64,000 nucleotides of DNA from positions 9,656-73,655 of the forward strand of contig CAZYME010000009.1 in NCBI GenBank assembly GCA_964648115.1, written 5' to 3'. Both the position numbers and the translations under genes were made by a program. The notes under the pieces are model-generated. The model was not told the DNA's origin. It searched no databases and worked only from the letters and a program-made list of their open reading frames with translations. This document shows, one piece after another, positions 17,318 to 25,503 of the stretch; position 1 is the first letter of the stretch, and every line of letters begins with the position of its first letter. Origin of the DNA: CAZYME01 sp964648115 (GTDB lineage: Bacteria > Pseudomonadota > Gammaproteobacteria > Legionellales > Legionellaceae).

Positions 17318-17502
17318 TGCTAAATATGTTACAATGACCTCTCCTGGCAACCATGATTTTTGAACCGATAAGCTTTATGAAGGAGAGCTTTCAGTTACGG
17401 TGTTGAGTTAGGCCGCTTTAAAAGTGGAAAACCTGATCGGTAACGTATGCTCCCCACCTGAACCCCAGGGTTCAAATCAGATGTTGCCGGGACATATTAG
17501 CA
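17318..17502 (+). ncRNA. ssrS: Candidate 6S RNA
   Basis: About 185 nt, the size of E. coli 6S RNA, which mimics an open promoter and sequesters sigma-70 RNA polymerase in stationary phase. Visible: a closing stem tgctaaatatgt/acatattagca (one bulged A), a second stem tcctggcaac/gttgccggga, a central bubble, and a long apical rod (17381-17453). The bubble's 5' side has tgaaccgata, one base from the conserved tgagccgata, and its 3' side has the hairpin tgaacccCAgggttca, matching the conserved cttgaacc..gggttcaag hairpin; the two are 97-98 bases apart, as in E. coli. A competing complementarity (17426-17441 with 17502-17519) is noted. Confidence 0.68.
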
Positions 17503-17519
17503 CCGGATCTAGGTTTTCC

Positions 17520-18713
17520 CTACTCACTTCTTAACGACACAATAGGCTCCAATGCCGCTGCGCGGCGGGCGGGGTAGAAACCAAAAAATATACCGGTGAA
17601 TACAGACACGGCAAAACCAGCTAATGGCGGCATCAGATGCAGGGTAAAAGGCCATTGACTGAAATAGGCGACAAGCCTAGTAAAGACTAGGCCTATTGTC
17701 ACACCACAAATACCACCGAATAATGACAGCATCACCGATTCAACTAAGAATAACATCTGGATTTCGCTATTTTTTGCACCCACTGCTTTGCGAATTCCAA
17801 TTTCTTTTTTACGCTCACTCACTGAAACCAACATCACATTCATCACCCCGATCCCACCTACCAGCAACGAGATCCCGCCAATAACAGCAAGCAATAGTGT
17901 AAAAATACGGCCCTGACTTTCCATGCTGGCAATAATTTGTTTAGCACTGCGTACAAATACACTCATCCCTGGAGCTTGCCTACTAATAAGCCCTTTAATT
18001 TGCTCTACCACTTCATCAATATTAATGTCCGATTTTAATAACAACACTGCATTATTAACTTTGGCATCTTTACTGACCAACGGCATACCCGCAATAGGGA
18101 TGATCACAGCTTGATTAATATCTTCATTAAAAAAGCCATTTTCTTTCCAGGGTGCAGCGACGCCTATAATCGTATAAAGCGCTTGTCCAATGCGTAATTG
18201 TTTACCAATCGGGTTATCTAAAGTAACTTCTTTTATTTGCTGAGCTAAATTGTGACCAATCACACAAAAATGCTCAAAAGATGCAACGAATGAAACAAAA
18301 TGCCCTTGCCCCACATCAATGTGAATGATGCGAGCCAATGACTCATCAGCACCAATAATTGCACCGTTTAATTTTTTACCTTGAAAACTCATGGGCTGAT
18401 ATGCAGTGCTGTAAGGGGCGATTTGTAGCACAGCAGGAACCATTTGTGGAAATTGACGCCAAAAATTGATAGGGATACGCTCTTGACTCCCCTTCAACGT
18501 TTCATCTGCTTTCTGATACACAGACACAGCGAGTAAATCCGTACCTAGCGCTTTGAATTGTGCCAAAGCTTTTTCCGTGGCTAATTGACCGCAGCTGATT
18601 AAAGCGACCACCGCTGCCGTACCAACCAAAATACCAAGGACTGCGAGAAAAGAGCGTAATTTTGCAGCCATCACATTGACAATGGCTTGCTGACATTGGC
18701 TCACGAGTCTCAA
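17520..18713 (-). CDS. ABC transporter permease, MacB/FtsX type
   Basis: 397 residues: an N-terminal helix ('SFLAVLGILVGTAAVVALIS', residues 22-41), a large periplasmic MacB-like core domain (about 45-260), then three C-terminal helices with the FtsX signature 'ERKKEIGIRKAVGAKNSEI'. It is the permease half of MacB, here separate from its ATPase (next gene upstream, overlapping by four bases). With the adaptor lipoprotein and TolC-like protein encoded just before, it forms a tripartite type 1 export/efflux complex; the substrate is unknown. Confidence 0.92.
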   Translation of the reverse strand: MRLVSQCQQAIVNVMAAKLRSFLAVLGILVGTAAVVALISCGQLATEKALAQFKALGTDLLAVSVYQKADETLKGSQERIPINFWRQFPQMVPAVLQIAPYSTAYQPMSFQGKKLNGAIIGADESLARIIHIDVGQGHFVSFVASFEHFCVIGHNLAQQIKEVTLDNPIGKQLRIGQALYTIIGVAAPWKENGFFNEDINQAVIIPIAGMPLVSKDAKVNNAVLLLKSDINIDEVVEQIKGLISRQAPGMSVFVRSAKQIIASMESQGRIFTLLLAVIGGISLLVGGIGVMNVMLVSVSERKKEIGIRKAVGAKNSEIQMLFLVESVMLSLFGGICGVTIGLVFTRLVAYFSQWPFTLHLMPPLAGFAVSVFTGIFFGFYPARRAAALEPIVSLRSE

Positions 18714-19393
18714 AATGACTCCGCAATAACTTTACCATCCGCCAAGGTAATGCGTCTTCGGCACAAAGAGGCAACTTGTTCATCATGTGTCACTAAGATG
18801 ATGGTGCGCCCCTCATCATGCAACGCTAAAAATAATTTCATGATGTCCTTCCCGGTTGCGGAATCAAGAGCGCCAGTTGGCTCATCAGCCAGAAGAACCT
18901 CAGGCTCGCCAACCAACGCTCGAGCAATTGCAATACGCTGCTGCTGGCCACCGGATAATTGTGTAGGGCAATGCGCCGCGTATGCTTTCATACCTACACG
19001 CGAAAGCACGTCAAATACCCGCTTTTTTATCACCTGAGGCGACATGTTACGATAAGTGAGAGGCAGGGCGATATTTTGCTCTGCGCTAAAGCGTGGTAAT
19101 AAATTAAATTGTTGAAACACAAAACCAATGTGTTGGTTACGTAAATTAGCTAATTGATCATCATTTAAGCCAGCAACGTTCCGATCACGCAAAAGATATT
19201 TGCCGCGACAGGGCTTATCCAACAAGCCAATGATATTCATCAATGTTGATTTTCCGGAGCCAGAAGCACCAACAATAGCCACCATTTCCCCTTCATCCAC
19301 GGATACAGATACTTTTTTTAGCACCGTGCTTTCCAAGCTACCAATTTGATATTTTTTAACAATATTGGTCAGTGAAATGAGGGGCTTATTCAT
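18710..19393 (-). CDS. ABC transporter ATP-binding protein, MacB/LolD type
   Basis: 227 residues. Walker A 'GASGSGKSTLMN', Q-loop 'FVFQQFNLLPRF', signature 'LSGGQQQRIAIARAL', Walker B 'VLLADEPTGALD' and the switch His 'IILVTHDEQVA' are intact. ATG 19393 overlaps the upstream adaptor gene's end by eight bases; an ATG four codons earlier is possible. It energises the separate FtsX-type permease encoded downstream (four-base overlap). Sequence style is that of MacB's ATPase domain, so MacAB-like export rather than lipoprotein sorting is favoured by the neighbouring adaptor and TolC genes. Confidence 0.94.
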   Translation of the reverse strand: MNKPLISLTNIVKKYQIGSLESTVLKKVSVSVDEGEMVAIVGASGSGKSTLMNIIGLLDKPCRGKYLLRDRNVAGLNDDQLANLRNQHIGFVFQQFNLLPRFSAEQNIALPLTYRNMSPQVIKKRVFDVLSRVGMKAYAAHCPTQLSGGQQQRIAIARALVGEPEVLLADEPTGALDSATGKDIMKLFLALHDEGRTIILVTHDEQVASLCRRRITLADGKVIAESF

Positions 19394-20648
19394 AGGTAAC
19401 CACATCGCCCACTTTGAGTCCTGAATCGATTACCACTTTATCAGCACGCGCCGCTCCAGTGACAACTTGGCGCTCGCTAATGACGCCTTTAGCTGTAACG
19501 ACTTGCACCATACTTTGACCATGTTTTTGCGTAACTGCCGCGATAGGGATCAGGATCTTGTCCTCACTATCACTGACCAACTCAATGGAAGCACTCATTC
19601 CCACTTTTACTAATGCTTGTTGCTCTGCGCTTAGGGATTTAACCCCAACAATTGCAGTAAATGAAGGCAATGCATTACCACTCCCTGTTGAAGCTTGCGC
19701 ATTTATAGCAAGCAACTGCCCTTTGAGCTCTTGCTTTGCAAACGCAACACCTCGAATAACGGCCGACATACCCGGTTTCATTTTATCGATATCCACTTCT
19801 GGAATATCAATTTCCACACAAATACCACCTAAATCACCAATAAGACCTAGCACCTGCCCAGTCTTAGCTGCAGCCCCTACGGTTATACGTGCGTTTTTAT
19901 CCTCTGCCGCTTTAGGTGGGTAGAGCAACACTCCATCACCAGGCGATTTTACATAAATCAAATTATGTTTACCGGCCAACGCTTCACGTACTTTATCGAA
20001 CTCGGAAAAACTTAAATGTGAGAGATCTTGGTAGTTGCTATCACCCATTTTTTCAAGCATTTCCGAAAGCTTACGCGTAGCTTGCATTAATGTAACACGC
20101 GCTGTATTTAGGCTGGATTTCTCACTTAAATAATTGTTTTTAGCTATTAATCCGGCCTGCCACAGATCCTCAGTACCTGTAAATTTAGCCCGCGCAATGG
20201 TAAAGCTATCTTTCGCTTTTAAATACTCCGTCAACGTATCATTATATTGTTTTTGTAATTCAGCTGAATTTAATATAAATACCACTTCGCCCTTTTTAAT
20301 ATGCTGACCATAGTGAAAGGGCATTGTCTCCACTATTGCATCCATAGGGCTGGTTAACGTATATTCCTGCCGCGGCTGGACAGTGCCCGTGAAATAGAGT
20401 GTTTTATGAACGGTTTCGACGTGCACCACATACGTTTTTGCTCCTTGTTTGTTATCTGGCTTACTACCACTACAAGCTGCGAGTAAGCTTAAACAAAGCA
20501 GGGGCAACAAACATCTCTTGAAAAATGCCGTCTTTGCGAACGAAGTGAAGCAATCCAGATCGATTTTTAATTGAAATTCCGGTCTGGATTGCTTCGCTAA
20601 CGCTCGCAAAGACGTGTTGCTCAGCAACTTAGCTAATGTAATGTTCAT
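19386..20648 (-). CDS. MacA/HlyD-type periplasmic adaptor lipoprotein with an in-frame palindromic insertion
   Basis: 420 residues. Lipobox 'LSLLAACS' (Cys59) follows the hydrophobic core 'CLLPLLCLSLL'; downstream come the lipoyl/barrel halves ('MDAIVETMPFHYGQHIKKGE' ... 'GAAAKTGQVLGLIGD'), a helical hairpin (about 130-210) and the C-terminal beta-barrel and membrane-proximal domains. ATG 20648 overlaps the tolC-like stop (ATGA), so it is coupled. Residues 12-40 are encoded by a dispersed palindromic repeat (20529-20614), which stretches the positively charged n-region of the signal to about 46 residues; without it the signal would be of normal length. It links the inner-membrane ABC pair to the TolC-like channel. 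Confidence 0.88.
   Translation of the reverse strand: MNITLAKLLSNTSLRALAKQSRPEFQLKIDLDCFTSFAKTAFFKRCLLPLLCLSLLAACSGSKPDNKQGAKTYVVHVETVHKTLYFTGTVQPRQEYTLTSPMDAIVETMPFHYGQHIKKGEVVFILNSAELQKQYNDTLTEYLKAKDSFTIARAKFTGTEDLWQAGLIAKNNYLSEKSSLNTARVTLMQATRKLSEMLEKMGDSNYQDLSHLSFSEFDKVREALAGKHNLIYVKSPGDGVLLYPPKAAEDKNARITVGAAAKTGQVLGLIGDLGGICVEIDIPEVDIDKMKPGMSAVIRGVAFAKQELKGQLLAINAQASTGSGNALPSFTAIVGVKSLSAEQQALVKVGMSASIELVSDSEDKILIPIAAVTQKHGQSMVQVVTAKGVISERQVVTGAARADKVVIDSGLKVGDVVTYE
20529..20614. repeat. Family E palindromic element inside a coding sequence
   Basis: Left arm cgtctttgcgaacgaagtga (continuing to 20559) and right arm starting tctggattgcttcgctaacg (20583-20614) are complementary apart from a few bases, around a 23-bp centre. 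The same family, with 28-bp perfect arms, is at 27424-27507, and a half copy is at 46371-46394. Here it lies in frame just after the start of the adaptor lipoprotein gene. Confidence 0.88.
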
Positions 20649-22261
20649 CCACCATACCTCAGTGTAATATGCCAATATTCCAGTGTAGTACCCAATATAC
20701 GCTGCAGCGCTGATAATTGGTTAAGATAGGCAATTTTGGCGCCAATTAAACCAGCTTGAGCCTGAATTAATTGATTTTGGGTATTATTAACATCCAAAGC
20801 CGTTGTGATCCCGGCTTGCTGTTTTTTCTTTTCCAAGTCATATGATTTAGCGGCCAGGCCCACTTGGCGCTTCGCTAGTTCATAGCGTTTTGCCTGGCCC
20901 TCTATAGCCGTTATCGTATTTTTAATCGTTGTGATCAAGGAACGTCTAGCCGCGATTAAATTCAAGCGATCTTTTTCCAATCGCACTTTTGCTGAAATCA
21001 TTTGCTCACGACGGGTTAAATCATGCAGAGGGATAGTTAATGTTATGCCAGCCGACTCGGTTATGGTATGGCCATTATAAATGCTCTTTGACCCGGGCGT
21101 AGTATTATCAACATCGGTCATGGTCCCTCCTTGAACATTCACAGTAGCATCAAGCTGCCAAAGCTGTTGATTTTTTGCTACCGCATAAGCGCGTTCATCG
21201 GCACGGATAAGCATTTTTAACGCCAAATATTGCGCATTATGTGCCAATCCCTGGGCTATTGCTTCTGTCACATTTGGTACTACTATCTTATCCAGAGTAA
21301 CATCACTAGGGACCGCTAGCCTCATATCTGGATCCAGGCCAATCGTTTGCAATAAATCTTGTGCAGCAGTTTTAAAGTCATTTTCTGCTTGTGCAACCAT
21401 CAAATTTAGTGACTCAATCTGATAGGATTGCTGAATGTTCCCAGTGGGCTCCAGCTGGCCCGCCGCTATTTTTTTCTCGTTCGTCGTGTATGATTTTTTA
21501 GCCTCTTGCAGCTGACGGCGTTGGTTTTCTAAATTGTTACCACTTAGAACCAAGGAACGATATGCCGTAATCACTTGGGTAACTTGATCGCTGACGGATT
21601 GTTGTAAGTTCAATTTATTTAACCATTCTGTATCAATGGCATTTAACAAACCGGCTTTATTAATTCTACCAAAACCACGAAGCAAGGGTTGGCGGAAAGA
21701 GAGGTTAACCAGGGGATTATACCCTCCAACAGCCGCAATATTGTTATCCATTTTTAAGGAAAACTGACCACCGCTCTTGGTTTTAAACTCGGCCTCAGGC
21801 GTCGCAAAATACGCAGGAGTTGTTACATCCCCTACTCCACTATATTGGCTTTTTTCAATTTGTGCCGTTCCACCAAGTGCATATTGCAATTCAAACTCAT
21901 TATGCGCTAAACGCAATTGGTAGCGTTGTATAATCCTATCTAGCTCTGCATTCTTGATATTTGGGTTATAACGCAAGGCTAATAAAATCGCCTCTCTAAG
22001 CGTCAAATTAAGCTTTTTCCGGCTGTAAGAGGTAGGAGATGTTGGCAATTCTACCCAGTGCTTCAACATATACTCAGGATTTTTGATCGCGCTATCTAAC
22101 CGGTCTGCAGCGTCGCTGACTTGGCGTACCTCATCAACCGGTTTATCAACCCATCGGAAAAGAGAAGTAGGTTGAGTAGGCTTGTTCGTTGGGGTATCAG
22201 CAAGGGACACCCCGCTAATAACAAAGCATATTAAAAACCAGCAGACCATAGCTCTTTTCAT
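20645..22261 (-). CDS. TolC-type outer-membrane efflux protein
   Basis: 538 residues with a signal peptide (1-21, 'GVSLA-D'). Two outer membrane efflux protein repeats: 'LTLREAILLALRYNPNIKNA' (from about residue 84) begins the first, and the region from about residue 330 the second, each with long coiled helices (e.g. 'LQEAKKSYTTNEKKIAAGQL'). Trimeric channel-tunnel through the outer membrane, partner of the adaptor and ABC proteins encoded downstream. Start overlaps the apaH stop by four bases; the stop overlaps the adaptor start, so the run apaH-tolC-macA-macB is one operon. Confidence 0.92.
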   Translation of the reverse strand: MKRAMVCWFLICFVISGVSLADTPTNKPTQPTSLFRWVDKPVDEVRQVSDAADRLDSAIKNPEYMLKHWVELPTSPTSYSRKKLNLTLREAILLALRYNPNIKNAELDRIIQRYQLRLAHNEFELQYALGGTAQIEKSQYSGVGDVTTPAYFATPEAEFKTKSGGQFSLKMDNNIAAVGGYNPLVNLSFRQPLLRGFGRINKAGLLNAIDTEWLNKLNLQQSVSDQVTQVITAYRSLVLSGNNLENQRRQLQEAKKSYTTNEKKIAAGQLEPTGNIQQSYQIESLNLMVAQAENDFKTAAQDLLQTIGLDPDMRLAVPSDVTLDKIVVPNVTEAIAQGLAHNAQYLALKMLIRADERAYAVAKNQQLWQLDATVNVQGGTMTDVDNTTPGSKSIYNGHTITESAGITLTIPLHDLTRREQMISAKVRLEKDRLNLIAARRSLITTIKNTITAIEGQAKRYELAKRQVGLAAKSYDLEKKKQQAGITTALDVNNTQNQLIQAQAGLIGAKIAYLNQLSALQRILGTTLEYWHITLRYGG

Positions 22262-23070
22262 ATACCAGGCACCATAAAACGTTGTTTATCCTGCAAACGC
22301 AAAGCCGTTAACTGCCCACCCCAATAACAACCTGTATCAACCGCATATATGCGTGGTTGAGGACATTTACCTTCTAATGCCGCCCAATGCCCAAAAACAA
22401 TTTCTGCCTCAATCTCATGGCGATGGGGTACGCTATACCAGGGATAAAGATCATTAGGTGCTTGGTCTACCGAGCCTTTGTAGTTTAGTACTAAATGCCC
22501 CTGCTCATTACAAAATCGCATGCGGGTGAAATAATTACAAATGACACGTAACCTATCCATACCTGTTAAGTCCTCGGACCAATGATCAGGCTTATTACCA
22601 TACATATGTGTCAAGTAATCGCGGTAATGCTCGCCGCTTAACGTGTTTTCTAACTCCAATGCCAATGCTTTTGCTTGGTTTAAATCCCAGGCCGGAGCAA
22701 TACCTGCATGACACATCACTACATTTAGCTCAGGATCATGGTATAAAATCGATTGTTTACGCAACCAATGACCAAGCTCTTCCCCATCTGGGGCATCTAA
22801 TATTTCGTGCAATGTATCATCAGCGTTTTCCCATGTATGCTCACCAAATAATTTACCGAGTAAATGCAAGTCATGGTTTCCTAGTGTAATCCGCGGCATC
22901 ATTGGCAAATTTTTTATAAACCGCAATGTTGCTAATGATTCTGGGCCTCGATTCACTAGATCGCCGACAAACCAAAGCCTATCGGTGTGTTCATTGAAAT
23001 GTATTTTATCCAACAAACGTTGTAATGGCTCGTAACAACCTTGTATATCCCCAATCACATAATCAGCCAC
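22258..23070 (-). CDS. apaH: Bis(5'-nucleosyl)-tetraphosphatase, symmetrical
   Basis: Hydrolyses Ap4A to two ADP; metallophosphoesterase fold. 'YVIGDIQGCYEPLQRLLDK', 'FVGDLVNRGPESL' and 'ITLGNHDLHLLG' are the three metal-binding motifs, and the C-terminal 'FGHWAALEG' and 'AVDTGCYWGGQLTALRL' complete the ApaH signature. 270 residues, normal. It overlaps the upstream TraI_2-like gene by eight bases and the downstream tolC-like gene by four. In enterics apaH sits with ksgA (rsmA), which here is one gene further upstream. Confidence 0.96.
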   Translation of the reverse strand: MADYVIGDIQGCYEPLQRLLDKIHFNEHTDRLWFVGDLVNRGPESLATLRFIKNLPMMPRITLGNHDLHLLGKLFGEHTWENADDTLHEILDAPDGEELGHWLRKQSILYHDPELNVVMCHAGIAPAWDLNQAKALALELENTLSGEHYRDYLTHMYGNKPDHWSEDLTGMDRLRVICNYFTRMRFCNEQGHLVLNYKGSVDQAPNDLYPWYSVPHRHEIEAEIVFGHWAALEGKCPQPRIYAVDTGCYWGGQLTALRLQDKQRFMVPGI

Positions 23071-24442
23071 GGCGTGAATTACCTGATTGCAAGGTAGAGC
23101 TTTTCTCTTCTGTGGGCGCCTGCCACTCTCCTGATACAGACAAATGATTCAAAGCACTTGGAGATCCGCCATGTTCCTGGCGATTAAAATAATGGTGGTT
23201 AAACTGCGCCGCATTCACTAATTCAGTAGCTGATATCGAGGAGACCTCTCCGGTCTCTAAATTATGTATTTTCATCTGCTCAGGTAATGCCACTCCATAT
23301 TTAGATTCAGCAAATACAATCCCGCTTTGCATTTGCTTGGTATTCGCTTGCTCAAAGCGGGATGTTACACTGCCGTCTGCGCCTAAACTGTGTAACCCTA
23401 AAGAGAGAAAGGCCTTTTGCACGGCTTGCCAATTTTTAAATTCAGGATGCTCTCGTATAAATAATTTAAAAACATCCGGCACCATTAGCATGCCACCAGG
23501 AACCATATACAACGGCGCTTTGTTAATCATAATAATACCAGCAGCTAACTTCTCAGCCATCCATTTGATAAACTCAGCGCCTAACATTTGCTCTTTTTCG
23601 GCAACTGTCTCTGGCACCATATCAACAAAGGTCCCAATACGATTCCCTCGACCACCTCTAGCTCCTGTGGCTTTAACCATAAATTCATTGAAGTAACGTT
23701 GAAGAGCAATAGCATCTGCACGAATTAAAATAGCACCCAAGGTACCAGCTGAACGAGCATCTTCATTGAGAAGAGCGAGCCACACCGCCAATACGTCCGG
23801 ATTGGAAATAATCCAAGCATAACCACTCGCCGGCATTAACAATCGTGCTATTAGTAAATTCAACCGCCGACGCAAATCCTCGCCACCCTCTGGTTGAAAT
23901 TCAAAATGGTAATAACTACCCACCGATGTCATGCTTTCTAGCAAAGGGGACCATTGTTTTAGCAGCTGCCCATTTACATCAAATAACTCTACACGGTAAT
24001 CGATTTGTAACTTGCCCATTCCTTGTAAAATACCGGCAGAGAATAACGCATACATCCACAATTTTTGCTCTTCGGACAACTCGCCCTCTTGCACAATATA
24101 TTGACGAAAAAGAGCAAGAGCGGCCTCAGTACGATTCAAGGCATGATCCAACAAACCGCCTGGCAGTGAGTAATAACTATTAGATGTTTCTGGCATGCTT
24201 TGGCAATGATTGCCTAGATTGTGAATAAGACTTAAGCAAAGACTTTCAAAACGCGAGGCTTCGAACCCACTACTTTCTGTGATTTTTTTTATTAGCTCGC
24301 TTCGCTTCGGATCCGCGAGTAGCTGCGGTGGCGGAATAATGGCTGTTAAGTCTTTAAGCGACCTAGCATTCACTGATTTTGCTTTCTTAATTTGTCTATG
24401 AAACAAAGCTATCTCCCTGATTATAAATGCGACTTGCAACAT
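23063..24442 (-). CDS. TraI_2 / MobH-like domain protein of unknown role
   Basis: 459 residues. The N-terminal part around residues 75-120 ('YYSLPGGLLDHALNRTEAAL') resembles the TraI_2 (MobH relaxase N-terminal, HD-like) family, where G-G-L-L-x-H-x-L is conserved, and the C-terminal half (about 265-380, 'IMINKAPLYMVPGGMLMVPDV') resembles the winged helix-like TraI_2_C region. The HD dyad that normally follows (L-H-D-I-G-K) reads 'LQGMGKLQID' here, so metal binding is doubtful. No conjugation genes surround it; it is embedded between rsmA and apaH and overlaps apaH by eight bases. Probably a domesticated relaxase-type HD protein (inference). Confidence 0.65.
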   Translation of the reverse strand: MLQVAFIIREIALFHRQIKKAKSVNARSLKDLTAIIPPPQLLADPKRSELIKKITESSGFEASRFESLCLSLIHNLGNHCQSMPETSNSYYSLPGGLLDHALNRTEAALALFRQYIVQEGELSEEQKLWMYALFSAGILQGMGKLQIDYRVELFDVNGQLLKQWSPLLESMTSVGSYYHFEFQPEGGEDLRRRLNLLIARLLMPASGYAWIISNPDVLAVWLALLNEDARSAGTLGAILIRADAIALQRYFNEFMVKATGARGGRGNRIGTFVDMVPETVAEKEQMLGAEFIKWMAEKLAAGIIMINKAPLYMVPGGMLMVPDVFKLFIREHPEFKNWQAVQKAFLSLGLHSLGADGSVTSRFEQANTKQMQSGIVFAESKYGVALPEQMKIHNLETGEVSSISATELVNAAQFNHHYFNRQEHGGSPSALNHLSVSGEWQAPTEEKSSTLQSGNSRRG

Positions 24443-24546
24443 CCTGTCTGTTTTTCATTGGTGCGTTTTTAACGTATTTGTAAAACATATGTTTACCTAC
24501 GATGGTTGAAAGTGGTGGTTTTCCTTTCAAATTCATTGATTTTACA

Positions 24547-25317
24547 CTAATTGGTAATAAATCTCGCTATCTGAACATAGTCAGTGATGGAAATTTGTTC
24601 AGGTCGCAAACCTGGGTCAATATTTAAGCTTATTAAGTCATTTGCGGTCATGAGGGGCTTCAAATTATTAGCTAAGGTCTTGCGCCGCATAGAAAATGCG
24701 CAAGCAACTAAGCGCTCTAGCTCTGCTAACTCCACCTTCGGATAAGGGGATATTCGGTGGGGGATTAAACAAACAACAGCCGAGTCGACTTTAGGTGGGG
24801 GGTGAAACGCGGTAGGGGGCACATCAAGTAACTGCTCCACCTCGCATTGATATTGCACAATCACACTTAATCGCCCATAGGTTTTAGTCCCGGGTTGGGC
24901 TACTAGTCGCTCCACTACTTCCTTTTGTAACATAAAGTACATGTCATCAATATGCGGAGCATAGTGCAGCAGATGTAATAATAATGGGGTCGAAATATTG
25001 TAAGGTAAATTACCAATAATCCGTAAATGCTCACCCAGCTTACCATAATCAATGGTCAACGCGTCGGCACCAATCAGGCGTAGCTTCTCAATAGCCTCTG
25101 GCATTTCCGTCAAATAAGCCTGCAAGTCTCGGTCTATCTCGATAGCGGTGAGGGAATTTAAAATACGCAACAACGGCTTGGTTAAGGCTCCCAAGCCAGG
25201 CCCTATTTCCACAACATTGTCCATCTGCTGTGGATTAAAAGCCTGTAAAATTGATTCTATAATACTATGATTTTGAAGGAAATTTTGCCCGAAACGCTTG
25301 CGGGGACGATGTGCCAT
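24547..25317 (-). CDS. rsmA: 16S rRNA (adenine(1518)-N(6)/adenine(1519)-N(6))-dimethyltransferase
   Basis: Dimethylates the two adenines in the 3' terminal hairpin of 16S rRNA. 'KRFGQNFLQNHSIIESIL', SAM loop 'VVEIGPGLGALTKPLL', the catalytic 'IIGNLPYNISTPLLLHLL' (NLPY) and 'TAFHPPPKVDSAVVCLIP' are all intact. 256 residues, slightly shorter than E. coli KsgA. First gene of the minus-strand run that leads through the TraI_2-like gene to apaH, with a 105-bp gap. Confidence 0.97.
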   Translation of the reverse strand: MAHRPRKRFGQNFLQNHSIIESILQAFNPQQMDNVVEIGPGLGALTKPLLRILNSLTAIEIDRDLQAYLTEMPEAIEKLRLIGADALTIDYGKLGEHLRIIGNLPYNISTPLLLHLLHYAPHIDDMYFMLQKEVVERLVAQPGTKTYGRLSVIVQYQCEVEQLLDVPPTAFHPPPKVDSAVVCLIPHRISPYPKVELAELERLVACAFSMRRKTLANNLKPLMTANDLISLNIDPGLRPEQISITDYVQIARFITN

Positions 25318-25503
25318 AGAATTTCCTTGGTTAAAAAGCAGTAATTATACCTTGATTTGCTCAAAATTGTCCCTTTCAATCCAAGGGGGTCTAGCGCATG
25401 ACTCCATCTTTACCATTTTTATACATATATTAATCAAATCGAAACATCAAAACACATGTTTTTATGCTACATTAAGATCATGGTGAGCAACAAATAGTCA
25501 TTT

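Noticed and set aside
17303..17350. Longer N-terminus (TTG start) for the unknown gene at 16022-17302
   Set aside because: No ribosome site, and it would run through the candidate 6S RNA; ATG 17302 has GGAGG upstream.
17426..17519. Possible 4.5S signal-recognition-particle RNA, from a long rod-like pairing
   Set aside because: The conserved SRP core with its GGAA tetraloop and AGCAG sequence is absent; the segment fits 6S RNA better by both bubble motifs and total length.
23063..24442. Integrative conjugative element marked by the TraI_2-like protein
   Set aside because: No other transfer, integrase or attachment-site features are present; neighbours are core genes.
25318..25503. PmrA-type or other effector regulator box upstream of the unknown gene at 25504
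   Set aside because: TTAA-like half sites occur in AT-rich sequence but none with the required spacing and partner could be shown.
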